The position numbers and the translations under genes are program-made. Positions 52,463-61,165 of a stretch of DNA of 64,000 nt are shown here, piece by piece (position 1 is the stretch's first letter; each line of letters starts with the position of its first letter). Source of the stretch: Acidobacteriota bacterium (GTDB lineage: Bacteria; Acidobacteriota; Holophagae; Acanthopleuribacterales; Acanthopleuribacteraceae); contig JAGQSC010000016.1 of NCBI GenBank assembly GCA_020439745.1, positions 62,001 through 126,000 of the forward strand. Direction: 5' to 3'. Under the pieces are notes generated by a model. It worked only from the letters and a program-made list of their open reading frames with translations. It ran no database searches and was not told the origin of the DNA.

Positions 52463-53126
52463 CGGGCTTTACGGGACCCTTACCTGGACGAGAGCAAAGC
52501 ACGGATCTGTATCCAATGGTCGGATCATAGGTCGTGATTTCGTCCTGATAAAACTGACGCACTTTCTTGATGTAACGTCGAGTCTCTCGGTAAGGAGGCA
52601 CGCCGCCGTATTTATCCACGGCATGTTCGCCCGCATTATAGGCAGCAAGCGTCAGGTTCACATCCCCTTCGAAATAGCCGAGCAGGAACTTAAGGTATTT
52701 GATGCCACCCTTGATGTTTTCTCGCGGGTCCCAAGCATCCGCCACACCAAACCGTTTTGCGGTATCTGGTATCAACTGCATCAGTCCCATCGCCCCTTTG
52801 TTAGAAAGTGCGCGATAGTTCCTCGACGATTCAATCTCAATAACTGCCTTCACCAACTCAGGGTCCACGCCGTAAGCGTTGGCAATGGGATCCACCAGTC
52901 CATCAATCTGATCCCAAGATAATTGATATTTAGAATTCAGCGGCGTTGCGCGTCGCTCCGCTGCTTTCACTTCTTTGGGAATATATTTGTCAACCAGCTT
53001 ATAGCCCGGTTTTTTGATGGGCCGATCAGTAATCACCAATTGGCCGTTGGGCGACTTGTAGGAAAACAACTGTGCCAGGAGGCAAGACCCCCATAACAGC
53101 ATAGAAAAGACCATCAACCAACGCAC
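52443..53126 (-). CDS. Lytic transglycosylase (SLT domain, DUF4124-like N-terminus)
   Basis: A 227-residue exported muramidase-like enzyme that cleaves peptidoglycan to 1,6-anhydromuropeptides. The signal peptide covers about residues 1-18. A short DUF4124-like segment (FSYKSPNGQLVITDRP) precedes the SLT domain. The catalytic Glu is in IEIESSRNYRAL, followed by GAMGLMQLIPDTAKRFGV and AYNAGEHAV. I chose GTG at 53126 because AAAAGGGG lies just upstream. TTG at 53147 is the alternative. The anmK gene at 60053 could recycle its products. Confidence 0.9.
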   Translation of the reverse strand: MRWLMVFSMLLWGSCLLAQLFSYKSPNGQLVITDRPIKKPGYKLVDKYIPKEVKAAERRATPLNSKYQLSWDQIDGLVDPIANAYGVDPELVKAVIEIESSRNYRALSNKGAMGLMQLIPDTAKRFGVADAWDPRENIKGGIKYLKFLLGYFEGDVNLTLAAYNAGEHAVDKYGGVPPYRETRRYIKKVRQFYQDEITTYDPTIGYRSVLCSRPGKGPVKPVAQLAK

Positions 53127-53201
53127 GAAGACCCCTTTTGGTATCAACCCAATAGCCCATTATGCGGGGAAAATCGAGTGTAGGTCAAGTTTGCTTAAGC
53201 A

Positions 53202-55838
53202 CTAAGCCCTAATCAACGCGCGTATTTGGCTAAGCCCCAGCGTTAATGCATCGTCAATCTTCTCGCCTTGTTTGCCACCTGCCATGGCCATATCGGGTCG
53301 GCCCCCACCGCTTCCTCCAACGACTTCTGCCATCGCTTTCACAAGTTGGCCGGCGTGAATGATGCCATCCTCCAACTTGACTTTGGCAATCAATTGCGCC
53401 TGACCGTCGTTTTTGGAACCTATGAGCACAACGCCACGCTGAATCCGGGCCATGAGTTCATCGGCAAGCTGACGCAGTGCGCCACCTGCCACTTGCTCCA
53501 CCGCTTTCACTAGGACGCGGAAATCGCCCACTTCATGAATGGCCTCACTGCCGCTACCGCCCTTAGCAGCTTGAATTTTCAGTGATTCAATCTGTTTTTC
53601 CAGGGCCTTCTTGTCTGCTTGCCAACGAGCCAATGATTCGACGATTTGCTCTCTACCTAATGCAAAGCGATCAGAGACTTCTTGCAAAATGGCTTCTGAA
53701 TGCTGGAATCGTTCAAATGCAGCAACGCCTGTGATACCCAGAATTCTCCTGATTCCCGAGGCCAAGCCACGTTCAGAAATGATCTTGAACGATCCAATAC
53801 TTCCGGTGGATGGCACATGCGTCCCACCACAGAGTTCCATGGAATAGTCACCGATACCAATGACTCGAACTTCTTCAGCATATTTTTCACCAAACAGGGC
53901 CATGGCACCCGCCTGTTTGGCATCATTGATATTCATATGTGCGATGCTCAGAACGTGATTCGCCAAGATCTCGCGGTTCACGGCTAGTTCGACACGCTCA
54001 ATCTGTTCGGCGCTCATCGGCGCAAAATGCGTGAAATCGAATCGCGTTTTGTCTCCATCCACCAAGGAGCCCGCTTGCCGTACGTGTTGGCCGAGTTCAT
54101 CGCGTAGCGCACGATGGAGGAGGTGCGTTGCGGTGTGGTTTTTCATGATGTTGGCTCTGTTTTCTGCATCAACCAAGGCTTGAACCGAATCGCCGACCCG
54201 AATGGACCCCGAGTTGAGAATTCCATGGTGAACAACCCACCGGTCGAGCACTTTGGTGGTGTGTTCAACACCAAATTCGGAATCACCCACCTTCAGAAAT
54301 CCGCGATCCCCTATCTGTCCCCCTGATTCGGCATAGAACGGGGTTTGATCCAGAACCACCTGGGCAAGCACGTGTTCCTTCAGTTCGGTCACGGTTTCAT
54401 CATCGACTAGAATTAACCGAATCACGCCAGAACCTTCGGTCCCGTCGTGGCAAGTCTGTCTTGTTTGGCCCTGCAGCTTTTCGTAAGCCGGATTCACCGT
54501 ATCTGCTTTGAAGTCAGCATCCGCTGCCGATGCTTTGGCGTCGGCCTCCATCAGTTGACGAAAATCATCATGATCTAACGAGAGATCCGCGTCGCGAGCA
54601 ATGTCTTCCATCAAATCTATGGGGAATCCATGAGTCCCATACAAGAAGAACATCACCTGCCCAGGTATGTGGGATTGCCCGGCGGCCTTCAGTTGTTCCA
54701 AATACTTCTCAAGGATTGGTAGACCGCGATTCAAGGTGGACTCGAACTGGCGTTCCTCTACCAACGCCAGGGTTTCTATTTGGGGTTGTTCCTTGATGAG
54801 TTCGGGGTAGGCGGACCCCATTTTGGTCACAAGCGATGCTACCAACTCGTGAAGAAAGGGACCATCCGTGCCCAATTGTTTACCAAACCGCATGGCGCGT
54901 CGCATGATACGTCGCAACACGTACCCGCGCCCTTCATTGGAGGGGACCACCCCATCCGCGATCAGAAACGAAATGGCGCGGAGATGGTCGGCAATCACTC
55001 TCAACCCCACGGTTTGAGATCGCGAAAAGGGTTTGTGCAATTCCAGCCTAGCCGCTATGGGTTCGATCAGGTCAGTGAACAGATCGGTATCGTAGTTGGT
55101 GAGCACACCTTGTACCGCAGCACACACCCGTTCCAAACCCATACCCGTATCCACACTGGGTTTGGGCAACGGATTCAGGGTCCCGTCGGGTTGCCGGTCA
55201 AATTGCATGAACACCAAGTTCCATATTTCCATGTAGCGATCCAAGCCGTTGGCGATACCTGTGTAGGCATCCTCTTCATCGGAGGCCTCGGGCCCAAAAT
55301 CAAAGAAGATTTCGCTACATGGCCCGCAGGGTCCAGTATCGCCCATGGCCCAAAAATTGTCCTTGGCGCCAAAACGGAAGATGCGGTCCTTGGGAACACG
55401 CTCTTGTTGATGCCAAATATTCTCAGCTTCATCATCATCCTCAAAGACAGTCACATACAGACGTTCTTTTGGTATGCCAAGTGTCTCAGTGAGAAAAGCC
55501 CAAGCCAACTTGATGGCTTCTTCTTTGAAATAGTCGCCAAACGAGAAATTGCCCAGCATTTCGAAGAATGTATGGTGACGCGCCGTATAACCGACATTGT
55601 CCAGGTCATTGTGTTTGCCCCCGGCGCGTACACATTTCTGCGAGGTACAAGCCCTTCGATAGGCCCGCTGTTCACGCCCGAGGAACACATCCTTGAATTG
55701 GTTCATACCGGCATTGGCAAAAAGGAGTGTGGGGTCGTTCGCTGGGATCAGGCCCGAAGATGGGACGCGTTTGTGATCATGGTCCTCAAAAAAGGCTAGG
55801 AACGATTCTCTCAGTTGTTCGGAACTCAAGGAACGCAC
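53202..55838 (-). CDS. alaS: Alanine--tRNA ligase
   Basis: Charges tRNA-Ala in the cytoplasm. The 878-residue length is standard. Class II motif 1/2 regions appear as RHHTFFEMLGNFSFGDYF and GDTGPCGPCSEIFFD. The editing domain keeps HTATHLLHRAL and CGGTHVPSTGSIG, the His and Cys metal ligands. The C-terminal Gly-rich GGSGGGRPDMAMAGG is the usual DHHA1-type end. The start is GTG at 55838 with GAGGT six bases upstream. It lies 56 bases downstream of the FHA gene. Confidence 0.97.
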   Translation of the reverse strand: MRSLSSEQLRESFLAFFEDHDHKRVPSSGLIPANDPTLLFANAGMNQFKDVFLGREQRAYRRACTSQKCVRAGGKHNDLDNVGYTARHHTFFEMLGNFSFGDYFKEEAIKLAWAFLTETLGIPKERLYVTVFEDDDEAENIWHQQERVPKDRIFRFGAKDNFWAMGDTGPCGPCSEIFFDFGPEASDEEDAYTGIANGLDRYMEIWNLVFMQFDRQPDGTLNPLPKPSVDTGMGLERVCAAVQGVLTNYDTDLFTDLIEPIAARLELHKPFSRSQTVGLRVIADHLRAISFLIADGVVPSNEGRGYVLRRIMRRAMRFGKQLGTDGPFLHELVASLVTKMGSAYPELIKEQPQIETLALVEERQFESTLNRGLPILEKYLEQLKAAGQSHIPGQVMFFLYGTHGFPIDLMEDIARDADLSLDHDDFRQLMEADAKASAADADFKADTVNPAYEKLQGQTRQTCHDGTEGSGVIRLILVDDETVTELKEHVLAQVVLDQTPFYAESGGQIGDRGFLKVGDSEFGVEHTTKVLDRWVVHHGILNSGSIRVGDSVQALVDAENRANIMKNHTATHLLHRALRDELGQHVRQAGSLVDGDKTRFDFTHFAPMSAEQIERVELAVNREILANHVLSIAHMNINDAKQAGAMALFGEKYAEEVRVIGIGDYSMELCGGTHVPSTGSIGSFKIISERGLASGIRRILGITGVAAFERFQHSEAILQEVSDRFALGREQIVESLARWQADKKALEKQIESLKIQAAKGGSGSEAIHEVGDFRVLVKAVEQVAGGALRQLADELMARIQRGVVLIGSKNDGQAQLIAKVKLEDGIIHAGQLVKAMAEVVGGSGGGRPDMAMAGGKQGEKIDDALTLGLSQIRALIRA

Positions 55839-55894
55839 GTGGACACCTCGCTTACGCGGTCTAAACGGCGAAGTCTATCACAATCCGAACGCTC

Positions 55895-56989
55895 TCAGAC
55901 GTCCTCTACGCCGTCTGCCAGGCGCAGTGTATCGATCTTACAAGCCAGATGCTCACCAGTCTGAAGGTCTTGGGGTGCCTCACTTTCCCCGGGAACCAAC
56001 ACCTGCTCGCGCAAGAGCAACAAGAGAATGCGACACACCTGCAAATCGGGTATGTTTACGTGCTCCATGATCTCTGGCACTGTGCGAAATTTAGACACGG
56101 CACGCAACACCTCGAAGACTGAGGAAGGGAACTTGTGCAAGAACACCGCAACCTGTGTATTCATACACAGTGATTCACCAGCAGGTGGTAAATCTGCTAA
56201 ATAGACAGGAATCTCATCCTGTTCGACTAACGCCTCCATCAGCAGTTCTTGTAAACTCTGGGTCAAGCTGGTTGGAATGGGTTTGCGACTCGGCGAAAAA
56301 AAATCAAAGTCACCCTCGACAATCGCCATCAACCTAAAGAACGCCTTCTTCCCTTCGAACGGACCCAGTCGGGCATGCACAGCCTGCCCCGCTTCCATGA
56401 CCACTTCACCCTCGATTGTGGGGTTCTTGACAACCAAAGTGCCGCTGGTCCCATTAATATGCAGGATCTGTAGTAAGGACGCTAAATTTATCGAGGCCAA
56501 CGTACCGTTGAGCAGGCTCTTTCGCGGTTGGTCTGACTCGCGACTGACCGTTCTCAGCTTATTCGTCAATTTGTCCATGTGCTGCGGATCAACCGCAGAG
56601 ACTTTCAAATTGCTATCGTTTTGTACCAGCTGGACTTTGAACTCACTGGAACATATTTGAAGGGTGTCTCCATCCATCAGCCGTGAATGAGAAATGCGTT
56701 TGCGATTGACAAATACGCCATTGGTGCTACCCAAATCTTCAATGGTCGGCTCTGAGCGGGCATAGGAAATCTTTGCATGAAAACGAGAAACGCCAGGCTC
56801 GTCCAACTGAATCTGAACGTTCTCACCGCGACCAATCAACGCCTCTTGCAACGAAAGCACACGAAACTCTCGTCCGCGGTTTGACCCATTGACCTGGGTC
56901 ATAATCAAGCGGTCTGATTTCTGAAGCACCGACAGATGTTCCACCCGAGCGATGCGAGTGGGGCCGTCTGGTTCCGAGGATTGCGTCAT
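55895..56989 (-). CDS. FHA domain and DUF4388 (PATAN-like) protein
   Basis: A 364-residue cytoplasmic signalling adaptor. The FHA domain at about 35-118 has IGRGENVQIQLDEPGVSRFHAKI and DLGSTNGVFVN, the phosphothreonine-binding Arg, Ser and Asn. DUF4388 follows at about 160-265 (GTLASINLASLLQILHINGTSGTLVV, VVMEAGQAVHARLG, AFFRL). The C-terminal 90 residues look like a winged-helix-like segment. Such proteins occur with motility and gliding systems of Myxococcota and Acidobacteriota. It lies upstream of alaS and downstream of pilT on the same strand, separated from pilT by 312 bases. Confidence 0.85.
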   Translation of the reverse strand: MTQSSEPDGPTRIARVEHLSVLQKSDRLIMTQVNGSNRGREFRVLSLQEALIGRGENVQIQLDEPGVSRFHAKISYARSEPTIEDLGSTNGVFVNRKRISHSRLMDGDTLQICSSEFKVQLVQNDSNLKVSAVDPQHMDKLTNKLRTVSRESDQPRKSLLNGTLASINLASLLQILHINGTSGTLVVKNPTIEGEVVMEAGQAVHARLGPFEGKKAFFRLMAIVEGDFDFFSPSRKPIPTSLTQSLQELLMEALVEQDEIPVYLADLPPAGESLCMNTQVAVFLHKFPSSVFEVLRAVSKFRTVPEIMEHVNIPDLQVCRILLLLLREQVLVPGESEAPQDLQTGEHLACKIDTLRLADGVEDV

Positions 56990-57301
56990 CGTCTTTCCTT
57001 AGTCCCATTGAGTCCGAATCTCAATATTATCACGAGCCTATTTACCATCGGGAACTGATCACAGTTCAAGAATTAAGCATCAACGATGATTCCTCGTGCT
57101 TTTCTTGCAATTTCCCCTGACACGCCCTATCTTGAGAGAAAAGTCATGGCCAATAGAGGGGGAAATGAGCCGTGACCCCCTGCTTAACGCACCGTGAATG
57201 TCGCGGTGCAGCGTATGCTTAAAATCCTGGTTTGACTTCAAGTGGGATGCCGGACAAACGACAGTTTGTCTGCGATCATCTACGTTTGTAAAAGCGAACT
57301 T
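56990..57301. other. 312-base intergenic region between pilT and the FHA gene
   Basis: No convincing gene is seen. Two small inverted repeats are present: GACAAAC-GACA-GTTTGTC (57253-57270) and GCACCG...CGGTGC around 57189-57209. Neither is followed by a T-run on the minus strand. The region should contain the 3' end of the pilT transcript and the promoter of the FHA gene, but I cannot assign a -35/-10 pair. Confidence 0.4.
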
Positions 57302-58519
57302 CTACTCATCCAATTGACTTGAGAAGTCGAACAGAGCGTCTTCGTCGGTCTTCCCTCCACCAAAACTGTTACCCGGATCGTCTGGCGCATCGATGCCGCT
57401 GGAACCCGAAATCGAGCGTTCCATGTAATCCCGGGCAATATCGCTGGTACTCTGGATACCTTGTGCTTTCAGTTTGAATTCGTCTGGGTTGGAAGCGCGC
57501 TTCAAAGCCTCATCAAACGTAATCAGATTGTTCTTCCACAGGTAATAAAGCGATTGGTCAAATGTCTGCATCCCGTATTGGGAAACACCAGCAGCAATCG
57601 CGTCATGAATGAGCTTGGTCTTTTCCTTTTCTTCAATGCAGGAACGAATATAAGGCGTGGCAATCATGATCTCAACCGCCGGAACACGGCCTTGGTTGTC
57701 CGCTCGAGGCACCAAACGCATGGAGATGATGGACTTGATGACGCCAGCCAGCTGTAACCTGATTTGTTTCTGCTGATGAGGAGGAAACACGGTCACGATA
57801 CGGTTAATGGTTTCCGTCGCGTCCAGCGTATGTAGCGTGGACAGCAGCAAGTGGCCCGTTTCAGCGGCGTTGATCGCGGTTTCAATGGTCTCGTAGTCCC
57901 GCATCTCACCGACCAGAATTACATCAGGGTCTTGCCGCAATGCTCCCCGCAAGGCGGACGCAAATGATTTGGTGTCCACATCGACTTCGCGTTGGTTGAC
58001 GATAGACTTCTTGTCGCGATGGAGATATTCGATGGGATCTTCGATGGTAATAATGTGTTCAGTACGTCGCGCATTGATATGGTCGATCATGCCCGCCAGC
58101 GTCGTTGACTTACCGGAACCGGTGGTGCCCGTGCAAAGGATCATTCCCCGCTGTTCCAAACAAATATCTTCAATGGTGGTCGGAAGACTCAGTTCTCTGA
58201 TCGTTAGAATACGAACGGGAATCACACGCAGTACCATACCCACCGTGTTTCGCTGTTGAAAGATGTTGCAGCGGAAACGGCCCAATCCCGGTACCGAGTA
58301 GGCCACGTCGATTTCGTGGTTTTCTTTGAACTTTTGCTTTTGCCGCCCATTCAAAATAGAAAACGCCATGGAAATTGTGTCTTCTTGCATCAAGCGGTTG
58401 ACCTCGGTTAGTAGGGTCAAATGACCGTCAATGCGTATGATGGGGTGGCTGCCTACCTTTAAGTGCAAATCGGAAGCTTTGCGCTCCGTTGCGGTTTTTA
58501 ACAGGTCGTTAATATGCAT
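57302..58519 (-). CDS. pilT: Type IV pilus retraction ATPase PilT
   Basis: A hexameric cytoplasmic ATPase that depolymerises type IV pili. Walker A GTTGSGKSTT, the Asp box and Walker B region (ALRQDPDVILVGEMRD) and the His boxes (TGHLLLSTLHT) are intact. The conserved C-terminal AIAAG motif reads AIAAGVSQYGMQTFDQ, a PilT hallmark. At 405 residues it is about 50 longer than usual, because of an acidic Gly/Ser-rich tail after residue 355. GGAGGGTGG fixes the ATG at 58519. No other pil genes lie in the window. It may cooperate with the PilZ and FHA proteins; this is inference. Confidence 0.94.
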   Translation of the reverse strand: MHINDLLKTATERKASDLHLKVGSHPIIRIDGHLTLLTEVNRLMQEDTISMAFSILNGRQKQKFKENHEIDVAYSVPGLGRFRCNIFQQRNTVGMVLRVIPVRILTIRELSLPTTIEDICLEQRGMILCTGTTGSGKSTTLAGMIDHINARRTEHIITIEDPIEYLHRDKKSIVNQREVDVDTKSFASALRGALRQDPDVILVGEMRDYETIETAINAAETGHLLLSTLHTLDATETINRIVTVFPPHQQKQIRLQLAGVIKSIISMRLVPRADNQGRVPAVEIMIATPYIRSCIEEKEKTKLIHDAIAAGVSQYGMQTFDQSLYYLWKNNLITFDEALKRASNPDEFKLKAQGIQSTSDIARDYMERSISGSSGIDAPDDPGNSFGGGKTDEDALFDFSSQLDE

Positions 58520-58598
58520 AACCACCCTCCTGGCGTTGGGAATGTCTACCTTATTTTTACTTGATTCTTGGGAACATTGCCAGTCTCGTGCACGAACT

Positions 58599-59396
58599 TC
58601 ACGGGTATTGAGGTAAAACCAGGGAATTGGGTCGCACTGAAATGCGGCCGTCAATGTCGTTGCGATTGGATATGTGTTTCATGCCATCCAAAAGCGCAAT
58701 CAACTCAATTTCACCACCCAAGGCGCTTCGCATGCCTTCTGCCACATCGTGAACGCCATGAACGGCTAAAACCACATAGGTCGCTTCAACGAAGTGTATC
58801 TTGCCAGAGGGATCACAAAAGACCCGGCCGATGTCCGGGTAGTCGACTTCAATCCATCGATGCAAGACAAGACCCTCCAGCTTGAGCTTCACCGAATCTG
58901 TGTCTTTATAGGCCACACCCGTAACCGCTCGGGATGCCACACCAAGCTTACTGATCAGGTACATGGCCGCATTACAGAATCCGACACAGTTACCCGATTT
59001 TCGAGCCAGCACCGATTCTGCATCCTGAACAACAGCTGGGCCCTCATCGGTATAGGCAATTTCATTGCGCATCCAATGGAAAATAATTTCTACTTGGTCA
59101 ACGAGACGGCCCTGCGCAGCCTGATCCAGTCTTCTAGCCAAACCCGCCAGGTGTGCGGGCATATCCAAGGGCCTCCGACCACGCAACCGAGCGTTTAAGG
59201 GGTGATTGTCCACCTCAACCGTGATTTGCATGCCCGAATCGAGTTGACGGGTGCGCTGCGAAAACCCGTTGTTACGATAGTCAGGAAAGACGGGGGTCCG
59301 AATATCTCTCACCACAAAGGACGCCCGTTGGCCACCAATGAGCACCGGTGCGCCCGGCATGCCCCAGGCCAAACACATCAGTGGCACCAAAATCAC
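58599..59396 (-). CDS. Transglutaminase-like cysteine peptidase-fold protein, exported
   Basis: A 265-residue protein with an N-terminal signal-like segment (about 1-17) and a transglutaminase-like core. The catalytic triad is visible as Cys in SGNCVGFCNAAMYL, His in VLHRWIEVDYP and Asp in VFCDPSG. The VDQVEIIFHWMRNEIAY helix precedes it, as in the family. Bacterial members can be proteases or transamidases and their substrates are mostly unknown. GTG at 59396 overlaps the stop of nusB (GTGA), so it is translated with that gene. Confidence 0.82.
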   Translation of the reverse strand: MILVPLMCLAWGMPGAPVLIGGQRASFVVRDIRTPVFPDYRNNGFSQRTRQLDSGMQITVEVDNHPLNARLRGRRPLDMPAHLAGLARRLDQAAQGRLVDQVEIIFHWMRNEIAYTDEGPAVVQDAESVLARKSGNCVGFCNAAMYLISKLGVASRAVTGVAYKDTDSVKLKLEGLVLHRWIEVDYPDIGRVFCDPSGKIHFVEATYVVLAVHGVHDVAEGMRSALGGEIELIALLDGMKHISNRNDIDGRISVRPNSLVLPQYP

Positions 59397-59812
59397 GGTG
59401 TGACCTCTAGTCGATTGTTGGTGCCCCAGGCATGGATGATGCCATTGATGAAGGACGTACTTTGTTCTGAGCTAAAGAGTCTAGCCAAAGTTACGACTTC
59501 GTCGGCGACTACTTTCCAAGGCACATCCTGGTGATGAATCAACTCATAAAGACCGATTTGCAACACGATACGGTCCACAATGGCCATTCGCTCCACCGAC
59601 CAATTCTTGGCATAGGCGCCAATTTCCAAATCGAGTTCGGCTATGTTTTCGAGCACCCCTTCAACCAAAGCCTCCGAGAAGGACCGCGTTTTCGGGTCCG
59701 CTTTTTCTCGATTCCAAAACCCATCGCGCAAGTCATCCACATGCTGACCTGTTAACTGGATTTGGTACAGCATCTGAACGGCAAACTGACGAGCTCTTGA
59801 TCGTGAAGACAT
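59393..59812 (-). CDS. nusB: Transcription antitermination protein NusB
   Basis: A 139-residue all-helical RNA-binding protein acting with NusE on boxA in rRNA operons. Typical blocks are RARQFAVQMLYQIQLTG at the N-terminus, VDRIVLQIGLYEL in the middle and ADEVVTLARLFSSEQSTSFINGII at the C-terminus, broken here into the EVVTLARLF and STSFINGI segments. ATG at 59812 gives the usual length. A start 13 codons upstream is possible. It is not beside ribH, unlike in many bacteria, and is followed by a transglutaminase-like gene. Confidence 0.93.
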   Translation of the reverse strand: MSSRSRARQFAVQMLYQIQLTGQHVDDLRDGFWNREKADPKTRSFSEALVEGVLENIAELDLEIGAYAKNWSVERMAIVDRIVLQIGLYELIHHQDVPWKVVADEVVTLARLFSSEQSTSFINGIIHAWGTNNRLEVTP

Positions 59813-60026
59813 GGCGAATCCAACATACGGTTCTTTGACCCTGAAAATCAAGGGTAACCCAGTTTACACGATCGCGGCTATCGATCAAACCGCCGGTGCT
59901 CTGCGACGCCCAAAAAGGACGGCTCGCCTACACAAGTTGCAACGTTGGACCATGCGTTTGGTTACAAGCAATGGCGTCGATCTGCTGTTGACCTATAATT
60001 TGGCCATGGCGCCGATGATTGATTGA
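59811..60026 (+). CDS. Possible 71-residue protein upstream of anmK (doubtful)
   Basis: An open frame of 71 codons begins at the ATG that overlaps the nusB start on the other strand (CATG) and ends inside the anmK leader. The translation is basic in the middle (RRPKRTARLHKLQR), with hydrophobic ends, and matches no family I know. There is no clear ribosome binding site. It fills most of the 240-base gap between nusB and anmK, and its codon use is not unlike real genes here. It could equally be non-coding leader sequence. Confidence 0.2.
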   Translation: MANPTYGSLTLKIKGNPVYTIAAIDQTAGALRRPKRTARLHKLQRWTMRLVTSNGVDLLLTYNLAMAPMID

Positions 60027-60052
60027 GTGCATCATTCCTGATGGAGGGCCCA

Positions 60053-61165
60053 TTGGAACGAGAGCTTTACGTGGGAACGATGACCGGCACATCCTGTGAT
60101 GGGACCGATGTGGCCTTGGTGTCCGTGAGTCAAAGCGGTAACTTCCTCTGTCAGGTTGCAGCCACCGAACCCTGGTCGGACGAACTCAAGTCCCAAGCAC
60201 TTGTGTTGGCTGAATCAAGAACATGGTCGGCTGAAACCTATTTGGCATTTGAAAAAGCCTACACCACTCAAGTCGTGAAAGCCGTCAACACAGTAATAGC
60301 CTGTGGGGAGGTGGCACCCGAGTCCATAAGTGCCATTGGTTTTCATGGATTGACTTTGGCTCACGTGCCTCACCCAAACCCAACCAACAGCACTCTTCAG
60401 GTTGGAAACCCCTTCCAGCTTTCGGCGGCATTTCAAGTGCCAGTCATCTTTGATTTTCGACGGGCCGACATGGTGGTCGGCGGTCAAGGTGCACCATTGG
60501 CGCCGTTCATCGACTTTCACATGTTTGCATCGACGGAACCGAGGATTCTGCTCAATCTCGGCGGTATCGCCAATTTGACCTATCTGCCGGCCTCACCCCA
60601 AGTTGACGACGTGGTGGCCTATGACACAGGTCCCGCTAACATGATTATGGATGCGCTGGTGCGCCAAGCCTTGCCCCATGAACCGTTCGATCGAGATGGC
60701 GCCTACGCACGCAAAGGCCAAATCCATTTTCAGGTGTTCGATAAATTGGCACGGTCGGATTATTTTGACATTGCGGGTCCCAAAAGCACGGGTCGAGAAG
60801 CCTACGGTCACGACGTGTTATCGCTCTTCTCAAACATTGAGCGACTTGAAGACCGATTGGCGACAGCTGTGGAATTTACGGTTGAAACGATTACCGCAGC
60901 CATTCAAAAAATGGACCCCACCAGCTCAGCAAGGGTCATCGCATCAGGTGGTGGAGTCAAGAATGCCTACTTGATGGAACGCCTTGCGTTTCGTCTTCAA
61001 CCGCGTTCGGTTTCGGATACCAGCTCCTACGGAATGGATCCTGACTCGAAAGAAGCGATCCTCATGGCTTTGCTTGCCCACGCACACATGCATGGAATCC
61101 CAGGTAACTTCCCCAGCGTTACGGGCGCCCAGAGGCGCGTGATTTTGGGCGCACGCACCCATTAA
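60053..61165 (+). CDS. anmK: Anhydro-N-acetylmuramic acid kinase
   Basis: Phosphorylates 1,6-anhydro-MurNAc, released by lytic transglycosylases, to MurNAc-6-phosphate during cell-wall recycling. The 370-residue length fits. Conserved blocks: VGTMTGTSCDGTDVALV at the N-terminus (usual wording GTMSGTSxDG), GGQGAPLAPFIDF, LNLGGIANLTYL, YDTGPANMIMD and the ATP-binding ASGGGVKNAYLM. TTG at 60053 has GGAGGG just upstream and gives the natural N-terminus. Upstream in-frame codons lack a site. The 3' end overlaps ctpA by four bases, tail to tail. Confidence 0.94.
   Translation: MERELYVGTMTGTSCDGTDVALVSVSQSGNFLCQVAATEPWSDELKSQALVLAESRTWSAETYLAFEKAYTTQVVKAVNTVIACGEVAPESISAIGFHGLTLAHVPHPNPTNSTLQVGNPFQLSAAFQVPVIFDFRRADMVVGGQGAPLAPFIDFHMFASTEPRILLNLGGIANLTYLPASPQVDDVVAYDTGPANMIMDALVRQALPHEPFDRDGAYARKGQIHFQVFDKLARSDYFDIAGPKSTGREAYGHDVLSLFSNIERLEDRLATAVEFTVETITAAIQKMDPTSSARVIASGGGVKNAYLMERLAFRLQPRSVSDTSSYGMDPDSKEAILMALLAHAHMHGIPGNFPSVTGAQRRVILGARTH

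Noticed and set aside
54780-55799. A 339-codon open frame antisense to alaS
   Set aside because: It is fully inside the strongly supported alaS gene, has low-complexity-free but family-less translation, and no ribosome binding site.
57253-57270. GACAAAC-GACA-GTTTGTC as a terminator for pilT
   Set aside because: The stem is AT-rich and only 7 bp, and no T-run follows on the minus strand.
59994-59999. TATAAT as a -10 element for anmK
   Set aside because: No -35-like hexamer lies 16-18 bases upstream and TTGACC directly abuts it, so a promoter cannot be supported.
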